Origin: Neostapfia colusana
Taxonomy: Eukaryota; Streptophyta; Magnoliopsida; Poales; Poaceae
NCBI GenBank assembly: GCA_030760725.1
Contig: JASWHV010000012.1
Span: 37,355,652-37,419,651 of the forward strand
Direction of reading: 5' to 3'
Length of the DNA: 64,000 bases
Below the pieces are notes generated by a model, which searched no databases, had not been told where the DNA came from, and was given only the letters and a program-made list of their open reading frames with translations. The position numbers and the translations under genes are program-made. How positions within the stretch are numbered: position 1 is the first letter of the stretch; each line of letters begins with the position of its first letter. Shown here one piece after another: positions 1-10,551 of this stretch.

Positions 1-985
1 AACCGATGTAACTCGGGTAGCTGGGTATTGAGTCATTGCCTGTCGTTCAGAGGGTAAGTTGAGAGCTTGAGGTGTAAATCAGCTGGCGGCACTGAGATGC
101 GCGTGCAGAGACCTCTTGCTCGGGACGATAGGACCGGTTCAATATTTGGATAACGGGCGAAAGGTGGTTGCGTACGGCATCCGTGATGGTTGTTGTAGGC
201 AACATCGAGTTCGGGCGTACGTGACGGGTTATTCGGGCAACCCTGCAGGTGTAAATCGATTATAATCACCGTCCCTCGTGGTCAGTGAGTACCACTTGTT
301 CACTGTACCATGACATATAAAGAACAGGCTAGTTACATGTTAAAATGTTGCTGATTGAAAGATGGACTTTGATTGTTAATGAATTGCTGTAGTCTAGAGC
401 TAACTAAAGTTCTTTTCAACTTTGGGCAAAGTACATGAGAGAAATGCGTTTCTTGTTTGATTGCGGCTCTCTCATGTGCCTTAGCGTAAGCTTCTCCACA
501 ACCTGCTGCTAAAACTTGAAAGTAAGGTTTCACTAATTAGGTGAGTCCTTTGCAACTTGTTTTATCTCATGTACCTATCACCCTCATGTAGAAGTTTCAT
601 GTTTAGGAGAGATGGGTCAGTCTTGCTGAGCCTTCGTGCTCACTGCTTGTGTTTGAAGCTTTTGCAGGGTTCTATGAGGAAGGGACTCCCGAGGAGGAGA
701 CGGAACCCCAGGAGGGGAACCCCCTCGAGTGGGAGTCATGCACGCCGCCGTGTTAGTGTGCATGCGTGCTAGCAAGGACACGTTCACGGGCTGATAGTGA
801 ACTTGATGCGTAGTCTACGCCCGTGAGTGTAGACTGAAAATATTTTGTTGTAAAAATGTTCATAAACCTGTTTATGTAATAAAACTTTGCTTCCGCTTTG
901 TACCTTTGATGTGTGTTATCCGGTGCTGTGCAACGCAGTACCTCTCAGCGTGATCCTGGCTCGACAAGACCGTGGGGTCCTGTCA
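1..985 (+). mobile_element. LTR I, right-hand part, inserted in gag of element E
   Basis: The segment resembles the 3' half of the gypsy LTRs elsewhere in the window (a ccctgcaggtgtaaatcgat block near 240, the phrase gtttcatg followed by gtcttgctgagcc near 595-645, ttccgct near 890) but is clearly diverged, so it is a separate LTR family. An AATAAAA poly(A)-type signal lies at 878-884. The right end is placed at TGTCA (985) because the very next bases, read on the minus strand, are the start of the gag frame of element E. No primer-binding site follows, so it is either a 3' LTR or a solo LTR; its left end and its duplication partner (expected CCTAC, 986-990) lie outside the window. Confidence 0.7.
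676..756 (+). other. candidate acidic short open frame in LTR I
   Basis: Directly after a ttttgcag acceptor-like site (660-667) a frame reads YEEGTPEEETEPQEG and ends LEWESCTPPC then TAG. Seven of nine residues at its centre are Glu, Pro or Thr. The terminal pattern EWE-x2-TP matches the end of the frame in the family-1 LTRs (EWEPYTP), although the surrounding DNA is strongly diverged. There is no upstream ATG close by, so translation would need splicing or an upstream exon. This is an observation about frame conservation, not proof of a protein. Confidence 0.35.
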
Positions 986-1012
986 CCTACTCCTAGAGCG
1001 AGTACGAACCAT
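986..1012 (-). pseudogene. gag: gag start of element E (nine codons)
   Basis: Read on the minus strand, ATG at 1012-1010 begins MVRTRSRSR, matching the gag starts of B (MVRTRTTHG), C (MVRTQTMHE) and A (MVHTQATHE). It is preceded by a tttttgcag site, as in the other three elements. The frame is interrupted at 986/985 by LTR I, so only the first nine codons remain. Confidence 0.65.
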
Positions 1013-1013
1013 A

Positions 1014-2563
1014 CTGCAAAAATGTAGTTGAGATGAGTTAAACAAGAACTCGGCAGTATGTGATACTAATGAAAACATGAATATGTCAAAAGTTTATGAA
1101 AGCAGTAACAAAATCAATGTTTACACAACTCCTTAGTAGGCATAGCTAACCAGCCTATCTGTACAGAACAGACCTTTATGCACTATCTCAAGATTTTGAT
1201 CTAGTTAAAAGCATTTTAATAACTCAAGTTGAATACCAAAGTTAAAGTTAACTTCATATCTTTCCAACTAGTACTCATATGCCAACATGTCATCTTTGGA
1301 TTAAAAGTTATAATTTTCCAAAGTTGACAGAATTCCTGGATAAAATTTGCCAGCATCTCCTTTGTATGTGGCTATTTTTATCACAGTTGTATATGCAAAT
1401 ACAATAAGAATCTGAACAAACTTTGAACTACAAAAATGTTGCAAAATTAATAACCTTTCCAACAGTGTATCATAAGCTGCTTAAGGGTTTTTCTACAGGA
1501 AGTTATGGCTTAAAAACAGAAATGTCCAGAGAGGTCCTACTGCTGTCCTGGTTCTGGACAGTTTACCTTCAACTGGACTTTCCACCAATTTAACGTGTGA
1601 TTTTGCTCTGGAGGTCTACAAAGAAGTTGTAGATCACTTGAAAATCTTTCCATAACTGTATCATACACCTTAATTGGTTAAAGCTACTCAGAGTTATGCT
1701 CTGTAAAATCCAGCAAGAATTCCTGCCGAAAACAGAGCACTCTTTTTTTGAAATCTTTGAAGCCTAGTCTTCTTCTCATTTGAATCTTAGCTCAAAATAA
1801 GATTTCAGTAACTAATATTTGTTTCAAACTTCCATTTTTAGTTGAAAGTTAGTTCATGAGTCATTTCTTCAAAGGGAAGAGGTTATTAGGTTTAGTACGG
1901 CGTCGATGCACCGTAAGAAGCAAGTCGGTACTACGTAGCCTCACCAAAAGAAAATCCTAACTGGATTATACCGGCATAAACGTATCTTAGGTTGCACTAA
2001 AACGGTCACTCACAAACGTGTACTACACGGGATACATACGTGGTTAGTACCTGCATAAGAACACTCAATGATGATGCACACATAGATTTTCTCATTTCAG
2101 GCAGTTCCATATCATACTAAAAACATACGTCCCGTATCATTTCCATATGGGTCGTCCTTGAGTCAAGCCACGTCTCAAGGTACATGGTCTCGTTTTTACA
2201 CCACACGACAGGGAAACCCGAGTAGAGCGCGAACGGGTCGTCACGGTTGGGAATTTTATCAACCCAACATATACCACCTACTGCCCTGCAGGGCATGCCG
2301 ATGGCAAGCGCTGCGTATGTCCTTCTAGGCTATTTCCAGAAGAACACACTATCGCGTTACTGACCACACGATGGGGTCTCCACTTTCTTGCCTAATGCAC
2401 GCTAGGGATCAATGTTTCATATGAACTCAGGAACATGAAGAGTTCAAAAGTTTCATATTAATGTCTCACACCAAGCTGTGAGACCTATGCCTGACCCACA
2501 TTCCTCGTCAGGGGAGCTAACCAAAATTGATCCGCTTTCGGTGGCGTTCCTTACCATGCATAC
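1014..2563 (-). other. 5' leader of element E with possible intron
   Basis: The leader aligns with 16775-18694 in A (for example the block around 2280-2440 matches the reverse complement of about 17050-17230). A donor-like CAG|GTATGC on the minus strand at 2566-2558 and an acceptor-like tttttgcag one base before the gag ATG would define an intron of about 1.55 kb. Equivalent donor and acceptor positions exist in A, B and C. No other coding content seen. Confidence 0.4.
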
Positions 2564-2739
2564 CTGAGTGTAGGTGCATCGTTACATAATCAAAATTCAG
2601 AATTATAACAAGTATATTAGTCATGCCACTTTAAGTAAATATACTACTATGGTCCTTATGTGGGCCTAATACCGTTTCCTCACCGTATCCTATGTTTTTG
2701 TCGTAATACGATCCTTATTCTGTGTGCTATTACCAATGC

Positions 2740-2752
2740 GGCTCTGATACCA
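2740..2752 (-). other. primer-binding site of element E
   Basis: Minus strand reads TGGTATCAGAGCC, three bases after the LTR end CATCTCA. This is the usual plant LTR-retrotransposon site complementary to the 3' end of initiator methionine tRNA, used to prime minus-strand DNA synthesis. Confidence 0.85.
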
Positions 2753-3994
2753 CGCTGAGATGGACCGACGCTGCCCGTTCAGTCACGGGGACGTGGCACT
2801 CGCCCGGGAATCGCATTGGGTTGTGCCGTGTTATGCGGCACCCAACAGCACACATATAAAGAACAATGTGTTACATAAAACAATAGCGGAAGCTTACAAG
2901 TTTTTCCTCTGTAAATAATTTACATCAAGTAGCTACGGCGGAAGTCTATAAACAACTCACATCGAATAACTAAAGAGCACTCGAGATGAAGTCCAGCCCG
3001 TGGACTCCTCTCGCTAGCAACACAAAGACAACAGCAGCGGCTGGGTTCCCCATGTGTTACACGACTCGGAAGTCTCCGAGTCTCACCGGACAACCTTCTT
3101 ATTAGCATCGATGTTAACCTGCAAAACCACTCTTATAGCAAGCGTGAGCACATAGTCTCAGCAAGACTGATCCGTCTCTCCTAAACAAGAAACTCTACAT
3201 GCACGACGGTTGCAATTGGGTTAGCTAGATTTGCATAAAGGACTCGCCTAATCTAGATCCTTAACTTTCAGATTTTTAAGCCTTATTGTACAGACCTTGA
3301 GCTGAACAGCATCACAACTCCACAATCAAAAAAGAAACGCTTTGTTGCGATGCTTCTTGCACAAAGTGAAAGTAAAGTTTAATGAGCCTATCTCTAATTC
3401 AATCATGGTTGCAATACAAGTTACATTACAGCCTTATCAAGTTCAAAAGAAAACTGTTTCATTTGTTACTACGTCAAAACATATGCTCATATGACCGCGA
3501 GCGACTGTGATTCGAATCAGTACACGCCTGGACTACCCGACACGTACACCCGTACTCCGAGTTGCCGGCAGCAACCTTGACTGACGTTGTACGCGGCCAC
3601 CTTTCTCAAGATCTTCCACACAGGACGCAGTCTAACTGCCCTGAGTCCGCAAGCTCCCTCAAGGTACATACCTGCAGTGGTATGTTCTTGAGTGAGTTAC
3701 CTCCTGCTACCCTGACGCCGAAAGCCTAAGGCAGTTAGAAAAGTTCCAATGTGGATCTCCCAAGGTACATCAGTTTCCTAGGTCCCATATAGCCAGTATG
3801 TGCCCGGTACACAACTCAAACTTGTCCAACAGGGCCAAGCACGGATGGGCCTTAACCGACACAGGCAGGGCTTTGCACGCACCGTCCGCAGCCTGCTGCA
3901 TCTAAACCTCCCTGCCGGTCTCCATTTCTTATGTGTGAACTTTCCTCATCATTTCTATTCTTGACCCGTTCCGAGTAAACCAGCCCTAAACTCG

Positions 3995-4015
3995 CGAGTA
4001 GCTTCCAACTACCCG
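3995..4015 (-). promoter_or_regulatory. conserved LTR hairpin, element E copy
   Basis: In the LTR sense the arms are CGGGTAG and CTACTCG around a 7-base loop TTGGAAG. One position is a G-T (G-U in RNA) wobble compared with the perfect stem in family-1 LTRs, so pairing is kept although the base has changed. Confidence 0.45.
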
Positions 4016-6752
4016 ACTTCTACCGGACCTTTCCTACTAACATTTAGTGTAGCCAAATCCACTCGAGGAGGTGTTATTCTACCCTTTCTCTCTTAGGAGA
4101 TTTCTGATCATGCAATTGGGGTTTTCAATATCATCTAGACTTAATGCAATCAAATAATTCAAACTATGATCTCTAGAAATGGAAATGCTTTATAAAATTG
4201 TTCAAATGCAAACCGGGGCTTGCTTGTTTTGCAGGTGACTAAGATACAATCAGTTAGTGACGATCACTTGGAGCTTGATCACTTGCTTTCCTTCCTCCTT
4301 GATCTTCACTTCAATACCTTCACACGTGCTCACGTAGAGGCTACACAATATGATCATGCATATGTATTTAATTGAAAAGCTTTTGCTAATAAGATCTAAT
4401 GACAGTTTAAAACCTGGAACTCTGTTTAAGAATTTAAAATGACACTGGTGCTAGTGGTTTGGGTTGGGTTTAAACACTATGATCAAATGTTGAGTGCTTT
4501 TCCCACTTAAGTGTTGATCAACTTAAGAGGTTACACATGACAGTGGTGATCCAGAGCCCCAATGGAGCTGAAAATTTTCATGTGAGTTCCTTGTCACAAG
4601 AGAGTCATCTGGACCAAAAATTAGCACTTTTCATTGAGTGGTTTATTCAGAACAATTCTCTAAGTATTTAAGCAAAGAGGAATTAATTCTGAGGTAACAC
4701 CTATGTTCATGCCAAACTTAGTGAATTACACTTTCCATTAAAGTTCATAGAGTCTGCATGAATTTTCCTAGGATTTTTGGACCTAAGAATTGCCCAGAAC
4801 TGAATTTCTAAGTTTTGGAAAATGTTCTGTATTCATTTGAGCACAGCAACTTCAAATCTGAATTTTCCTGATCAAATCAACTCCAAATGAGCTGAAACTT
4901 TTACAGAAGTCTAATAAAACTCTAAATAATATTCTGGCAAAATTGAGGATTTTTGGATAAACCAAACTCCCTCTAAAATTCTTTTGCTGAAAAGAATTAA
5001 AGAATTTTCCAGACTTACTTAATGCCTTTCATACAAATTGGGTTGTATATTTGATTAGAGTTTGTCAATATGAATCCAACCCAATTTGAATCACTAAATT
5101 TGGAGTTTCCTAGCAAAAGTTATGCTCTTCTAAAGTTTGGGGAAAAAATCTGGGATTTGAATAATCGGGGAAAAGTTTAAATACTGACAGTGGGTCCATG
5201 GGACACGTGTCTGGTGTCGGGATTGCGCCACACGGGGCCACAGGACTGTTTCCTGTGCTTTCAGAGTTGATTCGGTGTTACAGAGGATCCGGCCCTTCTC
5301 TCCTGAGTGACTGAAATGCGGGTCCGGCGTCCCCTTCGTCTACCTCTCACCCCCGCGCGATAGCGCCGCCGGGGCTCGCCGGAGCTCGCCGAATTCAGTC
5401 GTCCAGCCAAATACCGAGCTGCCACTCGCCGCCAGGCCCTAACTTCATGCGAGGAACACGATGGGATGGTTTCCCTGGACCGGCGAAGCCCCTAATACAT
5501 CTCGCACCGGTGCAGCGGCTCGGAGGAAGTCCGGCGACGTCGCCCCGACGCCCTAAGCCCTCCAAGCTTCGGTTTCCAAGCTCTATCGGTGGACGCTAGG
5601 AAAGCTTGCCATGGGAGTGAAACGGCTCGGAAATGGCTCTAGAATAGGGTTCATCGTGTGCCCAATGCATCCTATCACAGTAGCTGTCGGAAAAGCTCAA
5701 AGCAAGCCTTCTACCATGGGTTTCATGCTACGGTTTGTGAAGAAGAAAGATTGCTACGCATGTCTAGATTCTGTGTGTGCAATTTGCAGACCTCTAAACC
5801 ATCATAGCGCGAGAATTTAAATTATCCTTACCCGCGGGTCTGTTTACACCGACCGGAGAGGAATTCTGAAATTCATCGGCAAGAAGCAACGACTAGGGCT
5901 GAGCTTCGGATGGAAGCTGCAGGGAGCTCTTGCACGTCCAAGGGTCCTCTTGCTTGGTCATGAAAACCTCTCTGTAGGGCTACCCACGAGAGCACCTCGT
6001 CGCCGTTGCTTTCAGCCGCCGCGGAAAGGTTTGCTCCCGAGTGAGGAGGACCAAGAACTGCTCGGCTATGGTGAGAGGGGGTCGTGGGAAGGTCTGTGGC
6101 ACCGTTCTGCTGCTTTGCTTGGGCTTGCACACGAGCTATGGTGGTGGCCGAGCGATCGGAAGGCAGCGGCAGCAGCTCTGTTCGGTTGTTTATGTGAGGA
6201 GAAGGTAGCATCGCCGAGTCTTCGGTGATACGGCGAAAGGGAGCACGGCAGAGGGTATAAGAACCTCGGCTGAGGCGGTTCGAGGGAGAGGCGGTCGACC
6301 GAGCGGTGGCGCTGGCATCGGTTGCCTCTGTCGATCTCACGTGAGAAGCAAAACAGAGAGTGCTCTTCTGAAGATCTTTTGCAAATTCCTCCCCCTCAAT
6401 GACAGGTGGGACCCACAGTTCAGTCCCTCCTTATCCCTCTCCTAAATATCTCCCAAAATTTGCAAATGGTGAAATCAAATTATGGGAGTTCAAATCTGAG
6501 GTGCATTTGGATAATTGGGCAAGTTTCATCCAAATTCAAATAGGTATTTGAATTCTTTTTTATTTAAAGTCCATTTTGGAAGATGAGTTGCACAACATCT
6601 CAATAATTCATGAAACTTTGCATACCCCCTAATTTAGACCTAATGAATTCAAATATACAATTTGATTTTTATTTTGGCTGCTGCAAATGAGATTTGTAGC
6701 ACATCAGTTTTGAAATTAATAGTGTTGCTCTCATTTGAATTTTGAGTTGAAC

Positions 6753-6757
6753 AAATT
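6753..6757. repeat. target-site duplication of solo LTR F, left copy
   Basis: AAATT, repeated exactly at 10318-10322 on the other side of F. Confidence 0.85.
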
Positions 6758-9700
6758 TGTGGCGGACCAAAATCCGCTCATCCAAGATCGCACAGGGCGG
6801 TGCTGCACGATGCGACACCCGACAGCACACATCATAAGGATACATTGTATTACATAGAAACAAACTGATATGTACAAAGTAGTACACTTGTTCAGTTACA
6901 AACTAAGGTATACATTACACAGCGGAAGTTTTAATTTGTACAACTCACGCCCGCCTATCTAGCAAAAGTCGCTTGAACAGCCCTAGGGCAACCCACTCTA
7001 GCTGCACTCCTCAGCTCAGCGCGGCATGTACGGCTCCCACTCAGCCGTGGTCCCCGACGGAGGGTAACCCTTGCCGGTGGACTCGTAACCCGAGTCCGTG
7101 AGTGGCTGCTCACCTGAAAAACACTTAAGCAGCAACCGTGAGCACGATGGCTCAACAAGACTTAACCGACTCACCTAGACATGAAACTCTATATGTAGTG
7201 CACAACAAACATGGGGTGGTACATTTTCAGCAAAGGGACACGCCTACAAGTTCATCCTTAATTCACCTTTTAGCCACAGTTAACAGTTTATGAATCTGAA
7301 ATTTAATAAGCAATTTTTGGTGGCACACATGTAACAATACAATTATATCATACAGCAGAATTGAATCATAATATTCCATAAATTATCTACGTTACGACGT
7401 GGTGAACAAGCGGTACTCGTGACCGTGAGGGATGGCGAATCGACTCGATAAACACCTGCAGGGATACCCAAAGAGCACATCACGTACGCCCACCCGTGGA
7501 GCTGCACAGCATGCTCACTCGATGTCGTACGGGACAACCTTTCACCCAACAGCCCAAACGTCGAACCGGTCGCACCGAAACGGACAGGAGGTTCCCTACA
7601 CTGAGCATCTCTCTATGCATGTTAGCAGATTTCCACCTTGCTGTCCTCAACCTACACCTATAAATCGGTGTGCTATGCCTCGGCGCCTGGAGGTTAAGGT
7701 TACATCGGTTTATCGGGGCCCATATATCCGATATGTCTTCGGTATGTTCAATACTTGCTCAGCAGGGCCGCACACGGATCGGTCCTCAATCGACACGGAC
7801 AGGGCTGCGCACACAAGACTTCCTCTTGCTACGTCCTATCCCCTGCCTAGTCTCATTTTCATTACTAAAGTGATCTCACATCACTCGAACCAATCCCGTG
7901 AGTCTCCTCGCCTTCAGCGACTACACGTTAATGAGATACTACATGTCAATTCAAATGCAATGTGTAAACTTGAATAAGTAATTACTATAACTCTTGCTAG
8001 CCCTCCCCTTTGGCTTTGGAATTTAATATGGTGGCTTGGTAAGGTCCTAACCAGAGTCTTGAACAAGTTTCATTTGAAACAAGGTCCATTTGAGCCTTGT
8101 ACAAATAAAAGCCTATTTGGTCAATATTAGAGCCTCTAAGGAATTCCATAGGTTTTCATGGATCCAACCATTACTTTCTGGAAACTATAATTTAAGATGG
8201 TTCTAATGAAATTGATTTCACGTTATTTGAAGAAACCTAGAGGATGTTATGCCCTAAACAAGATTTGAGAAAATCTGAAAAATGTTTCTGTACATTTTTC
8301 TATTTTCTCAGGGCAGTTCATTTAATCACACCATTAGTGGGACTAAATAAACTTGGATGAGTCTGAAAATTTTACTGTGACTCAGTGATTTTCCCATGAA
8401 CCTCTCAGCCAAATTTCAGAAGTTTTCATAAAGTAATTCTCCAGATAAAATTCCTAACAGTTTAAATTTTAGGGATTTAATTTTGGAACACTATTACGTT
8501 TCATGAGCTGAAATTTGTATTGCTGGAAAGTACATAAAATTCCGAGTTCAGCAAAATTTGGTTCACTTAATTTGGAGCTTCCTAGCAAAAGTTCTATGCA
8601 TTTGAAGTTTGAACCAAATCTGAAAATTCAATTAAAGTTTAAACTGTTGGGTGAGGTCCCCGGGCTACGTGTCAGCCTCCCAGCTAACCCACACCGGGGT
8701 CCGCAGAGTTACCCGCGCAGTCGCACGGGATCCCGGTGCCACAGCAGATCCGGGGCGGTTTCAGCAGAGACCGACACGTGGGGCCCGCGGGGCTTCTTCA
8801 ACCTCGTGCTCCCGTGGCTCCCCGCCGCCCACCTCGCCGGAGTACTCGCCGCCGGGCGTTCTGCCGCCCGACCTCCGACGAAACTCACTGCCTGTGCATA
8901 TTTCGGCCTGGGGAACACGGTGGTGCCCTCAACGGAGCTTGGCAACGGCCGGAATAGTGCTCCCGACGGTAACAGCGGCCGCGAGCTCATCGGCGACGTC
9001 GAATTCGGTGTCCTCTGCACCTTTTTCGACGCCGTTTGCTCGGGGAGCTCCGCTGACACCTGCTGATCACGCGCATGGGCACCAATCCCCCTGAACACGG
9101 CCGCAACCACGACCTCACCGGCGAGGTGCCCTGTTCTCAGCCACCCGGCCAAAATTTTTACAGAACTAAGGCCCTAGTGCATGGAACTGGTTGCTACTTG
9201 ATCGAGGAGGTGCGCTAGGTGTTCTAGAGCATGTGTAAGCTATAGCTTAATCGGCGGTTGCTTCTGTGCAACAAATTTCGCCGTAGACCGGACTCTAACC
9301 CTAACATGCTCCGAGGAGGAAAACCAGGAATTCTTGCTCTACATCGCCGGAACTGGCGCACAGTTTTCTCCTACGGCTTCAGCACAAGTAGGCGCACCTT
9401 TTCTTCTCTGTTGACGGCGCGTGAAGCCGTCGGGATCGGCCAGTCACCGGTGATCAGAGGAGACGGCGCCGAGTTCTTGCGCGGACACGGGAAAGTAGCT
9501 CGGGTTATGCTCGTTTTCGCTCGGGAAACAGAAGGAAAGGCGAAGCAGCTCATGCGCTGGCCTTTGAGCTGCGATTTTTCACCGTGACGTGGATGTCTGA
9601 GCGCTGTTGGCGGTCGGGGCGCGGTCGCGCTGGCGCGCACGCGGCTTCGGCCAAAGAAAAGATCACCCGAGGAAACTTCAGTGTGAAGGCTTCTGACATG

Positions 9701-10317
9701 TGGGCCTCCCCTCTAATTCCTTTTCCAATTTTTCCTTCCTGTTTGTGCTAAAATATCCCCAGCTACTCACAATTGAATGTGAGACTTAACCACCAAGTCA
9801 TAGTTTGAATTTGGTTTCCCAAATTTGAAATTTGTTTGGCTAAATTTGCTTCACATTTGAACTGAAATTCAAATTCAGTTTTGAATTCTTGCAAATTTAG
9901 CTCCCGACAAGATGAACTCCAATGGGGATGAAAATTGGTGGACTAACTCAGAAAATGTGCTGAGTTTGAATATGAAGACAACTTTTGAATTTAAGTGATG
10001 AAAGTTTCTACAATTTGAATTTACATTCAAATTGGCCTCTTTTTCAAATGCCTCCAAAAGTGCCTCAAAAAGTTTTGGATTTGCATGAGATTTGGCCTGA
10101 ACCTTCCCAAGACTTTTCAAGTTCTAGGGGTGAGCTCAACCTCCCATGTTCATGTGTAGAATTCCTACTTTGTGAAAGTTATGGCTTTCCCCTCTAATCA
10201 CCCTTTTGATGGAGGTTACATGCTCTTCACAAGTCTTCACAATTTATCCACAATAAAAGCTTTGGTGTTGTGAGGTGATGAAAAATTTTTGCAAGTCCCT
10301 TTTCTTGGGCTTCTACA
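6758..10317 (-). mobile_element. solo LTR F (family 1), minus strand
   Basis: Minus-strand termini are TGTAGAAGCCC (10317) and the GTCCGCCACA end (6758), the same family as the LTRs of A, B, C and H. It is flanked by AAATT on both sides with no internal region, so it is a solo LTR, presumably left by recombination between two LTRs. At about 7901-7903 it lacks roughly 330 bp that are present in H (between the cccgtg and agtctcctcgcc blocks), including the conserved hairpin. At 3560 bp it is shorter than its relatives, mainly for that reason. Confidence 0.85.
7016..7111 (-). other. candidate LTR short open frame, copy in F
   Basis: Thirty-one codons and a TGA following an acceptor-like tgtttttcag|gt on the minus strand. 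The frame reads EQPLTDSGYESTGKGYPP and ends AEWEPYMPR. Same length and frame as the copies in A, B, C and H, with only substitutions. Confidence 0.4.
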
Positions 10318-10322
10318 AAATT
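10318..10322. repeat. target-site duplication of solo LTR F, right copy
   Basis: AAATT, matching 6753-6757. Confidence 0.85.
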
Positions 10323-10551
10323 TGTTCCAAATATGACTCTAGCTTTCTCACCCATATGGGAACTTCCCATCTTGGTTTTAGACCCCTCTTGGGTTTCAAG
10401 TTTTTAAACAAACATTTGAACTTGTGTGAAGAAAGCCCTCATGTGGGTTATCACATGTGGAAAAGTTTTAACAAGTCCCAAATTTCATACATATGAAACC
10501 AACTTTTGCAAACAAGAGTTTCTTTGTATTCACATTTTTGGGACCTTTACA

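Larger units (their letters stand above)
986..10551 (-). mobile_element. Ty3/gypsy element E, 5' portion (minus strand), containing solo LTR F
   Basis: On the minus strand it starts with an LTR at 10551 (TGTAAAGGTCCC), ends the LTR at 2756 (CATCTCA), then has a primer-binding site, a leader homologous to those of A, B and C, and the first codons of gag, where LTR I cuts it. Everything downstream of gag codon 9 lies outside the window or is lost. It belongs to a different subfamily from A, B and C: LTR ends and about 4.2 kb LTR length differ, but the leader aligns throughout. Among the oldest layers in the window, because both F and I sit in it. Confidence 0.8.
2756..10551 (-). repeat. 5' LTR of element E, split by solo LTR F
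   Basis: LTR parts are 2756-6757 and 10323-10551, about 4.23 kb when F is left out. Minus-strand termini are TGTAAAGG and CATCTCA. It contains the conserved LTR hairpin at 3995-4015 and a GC-rich block (about 5200-6350) that in related LTRs precedes AT-rich sequence. Small open frames at 5611-5820 and 5873-6340 lie in the GC-rich block without homology I recognise and are treated as chance. Confidence 0.75.

Noticed and set aside
5873..6340. 155-codon minus-strand frame in the GC-rich part of E LTR
   Set aside because: GC-rich composition favours long chance frames; overlapping frames exist on both strands and no motif is recognisable.
7432..7977. 181-codon + strand frame repeated in antisense or sense in other LTRs (for example 15812-16075, 39947-40207, 50213-50509)
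   Set aside because: It lies antisense within the same LTR block each time; copies are similar because the LTRs are, and lengths and frames vary between copies. No domain recognised.
8515..9152. Several overlapping frames of 147-183 codons on both strands in LTR F
   Set aside because: Again a GC-rich LTR block, with frames on both strands at once and none shared with H or A.
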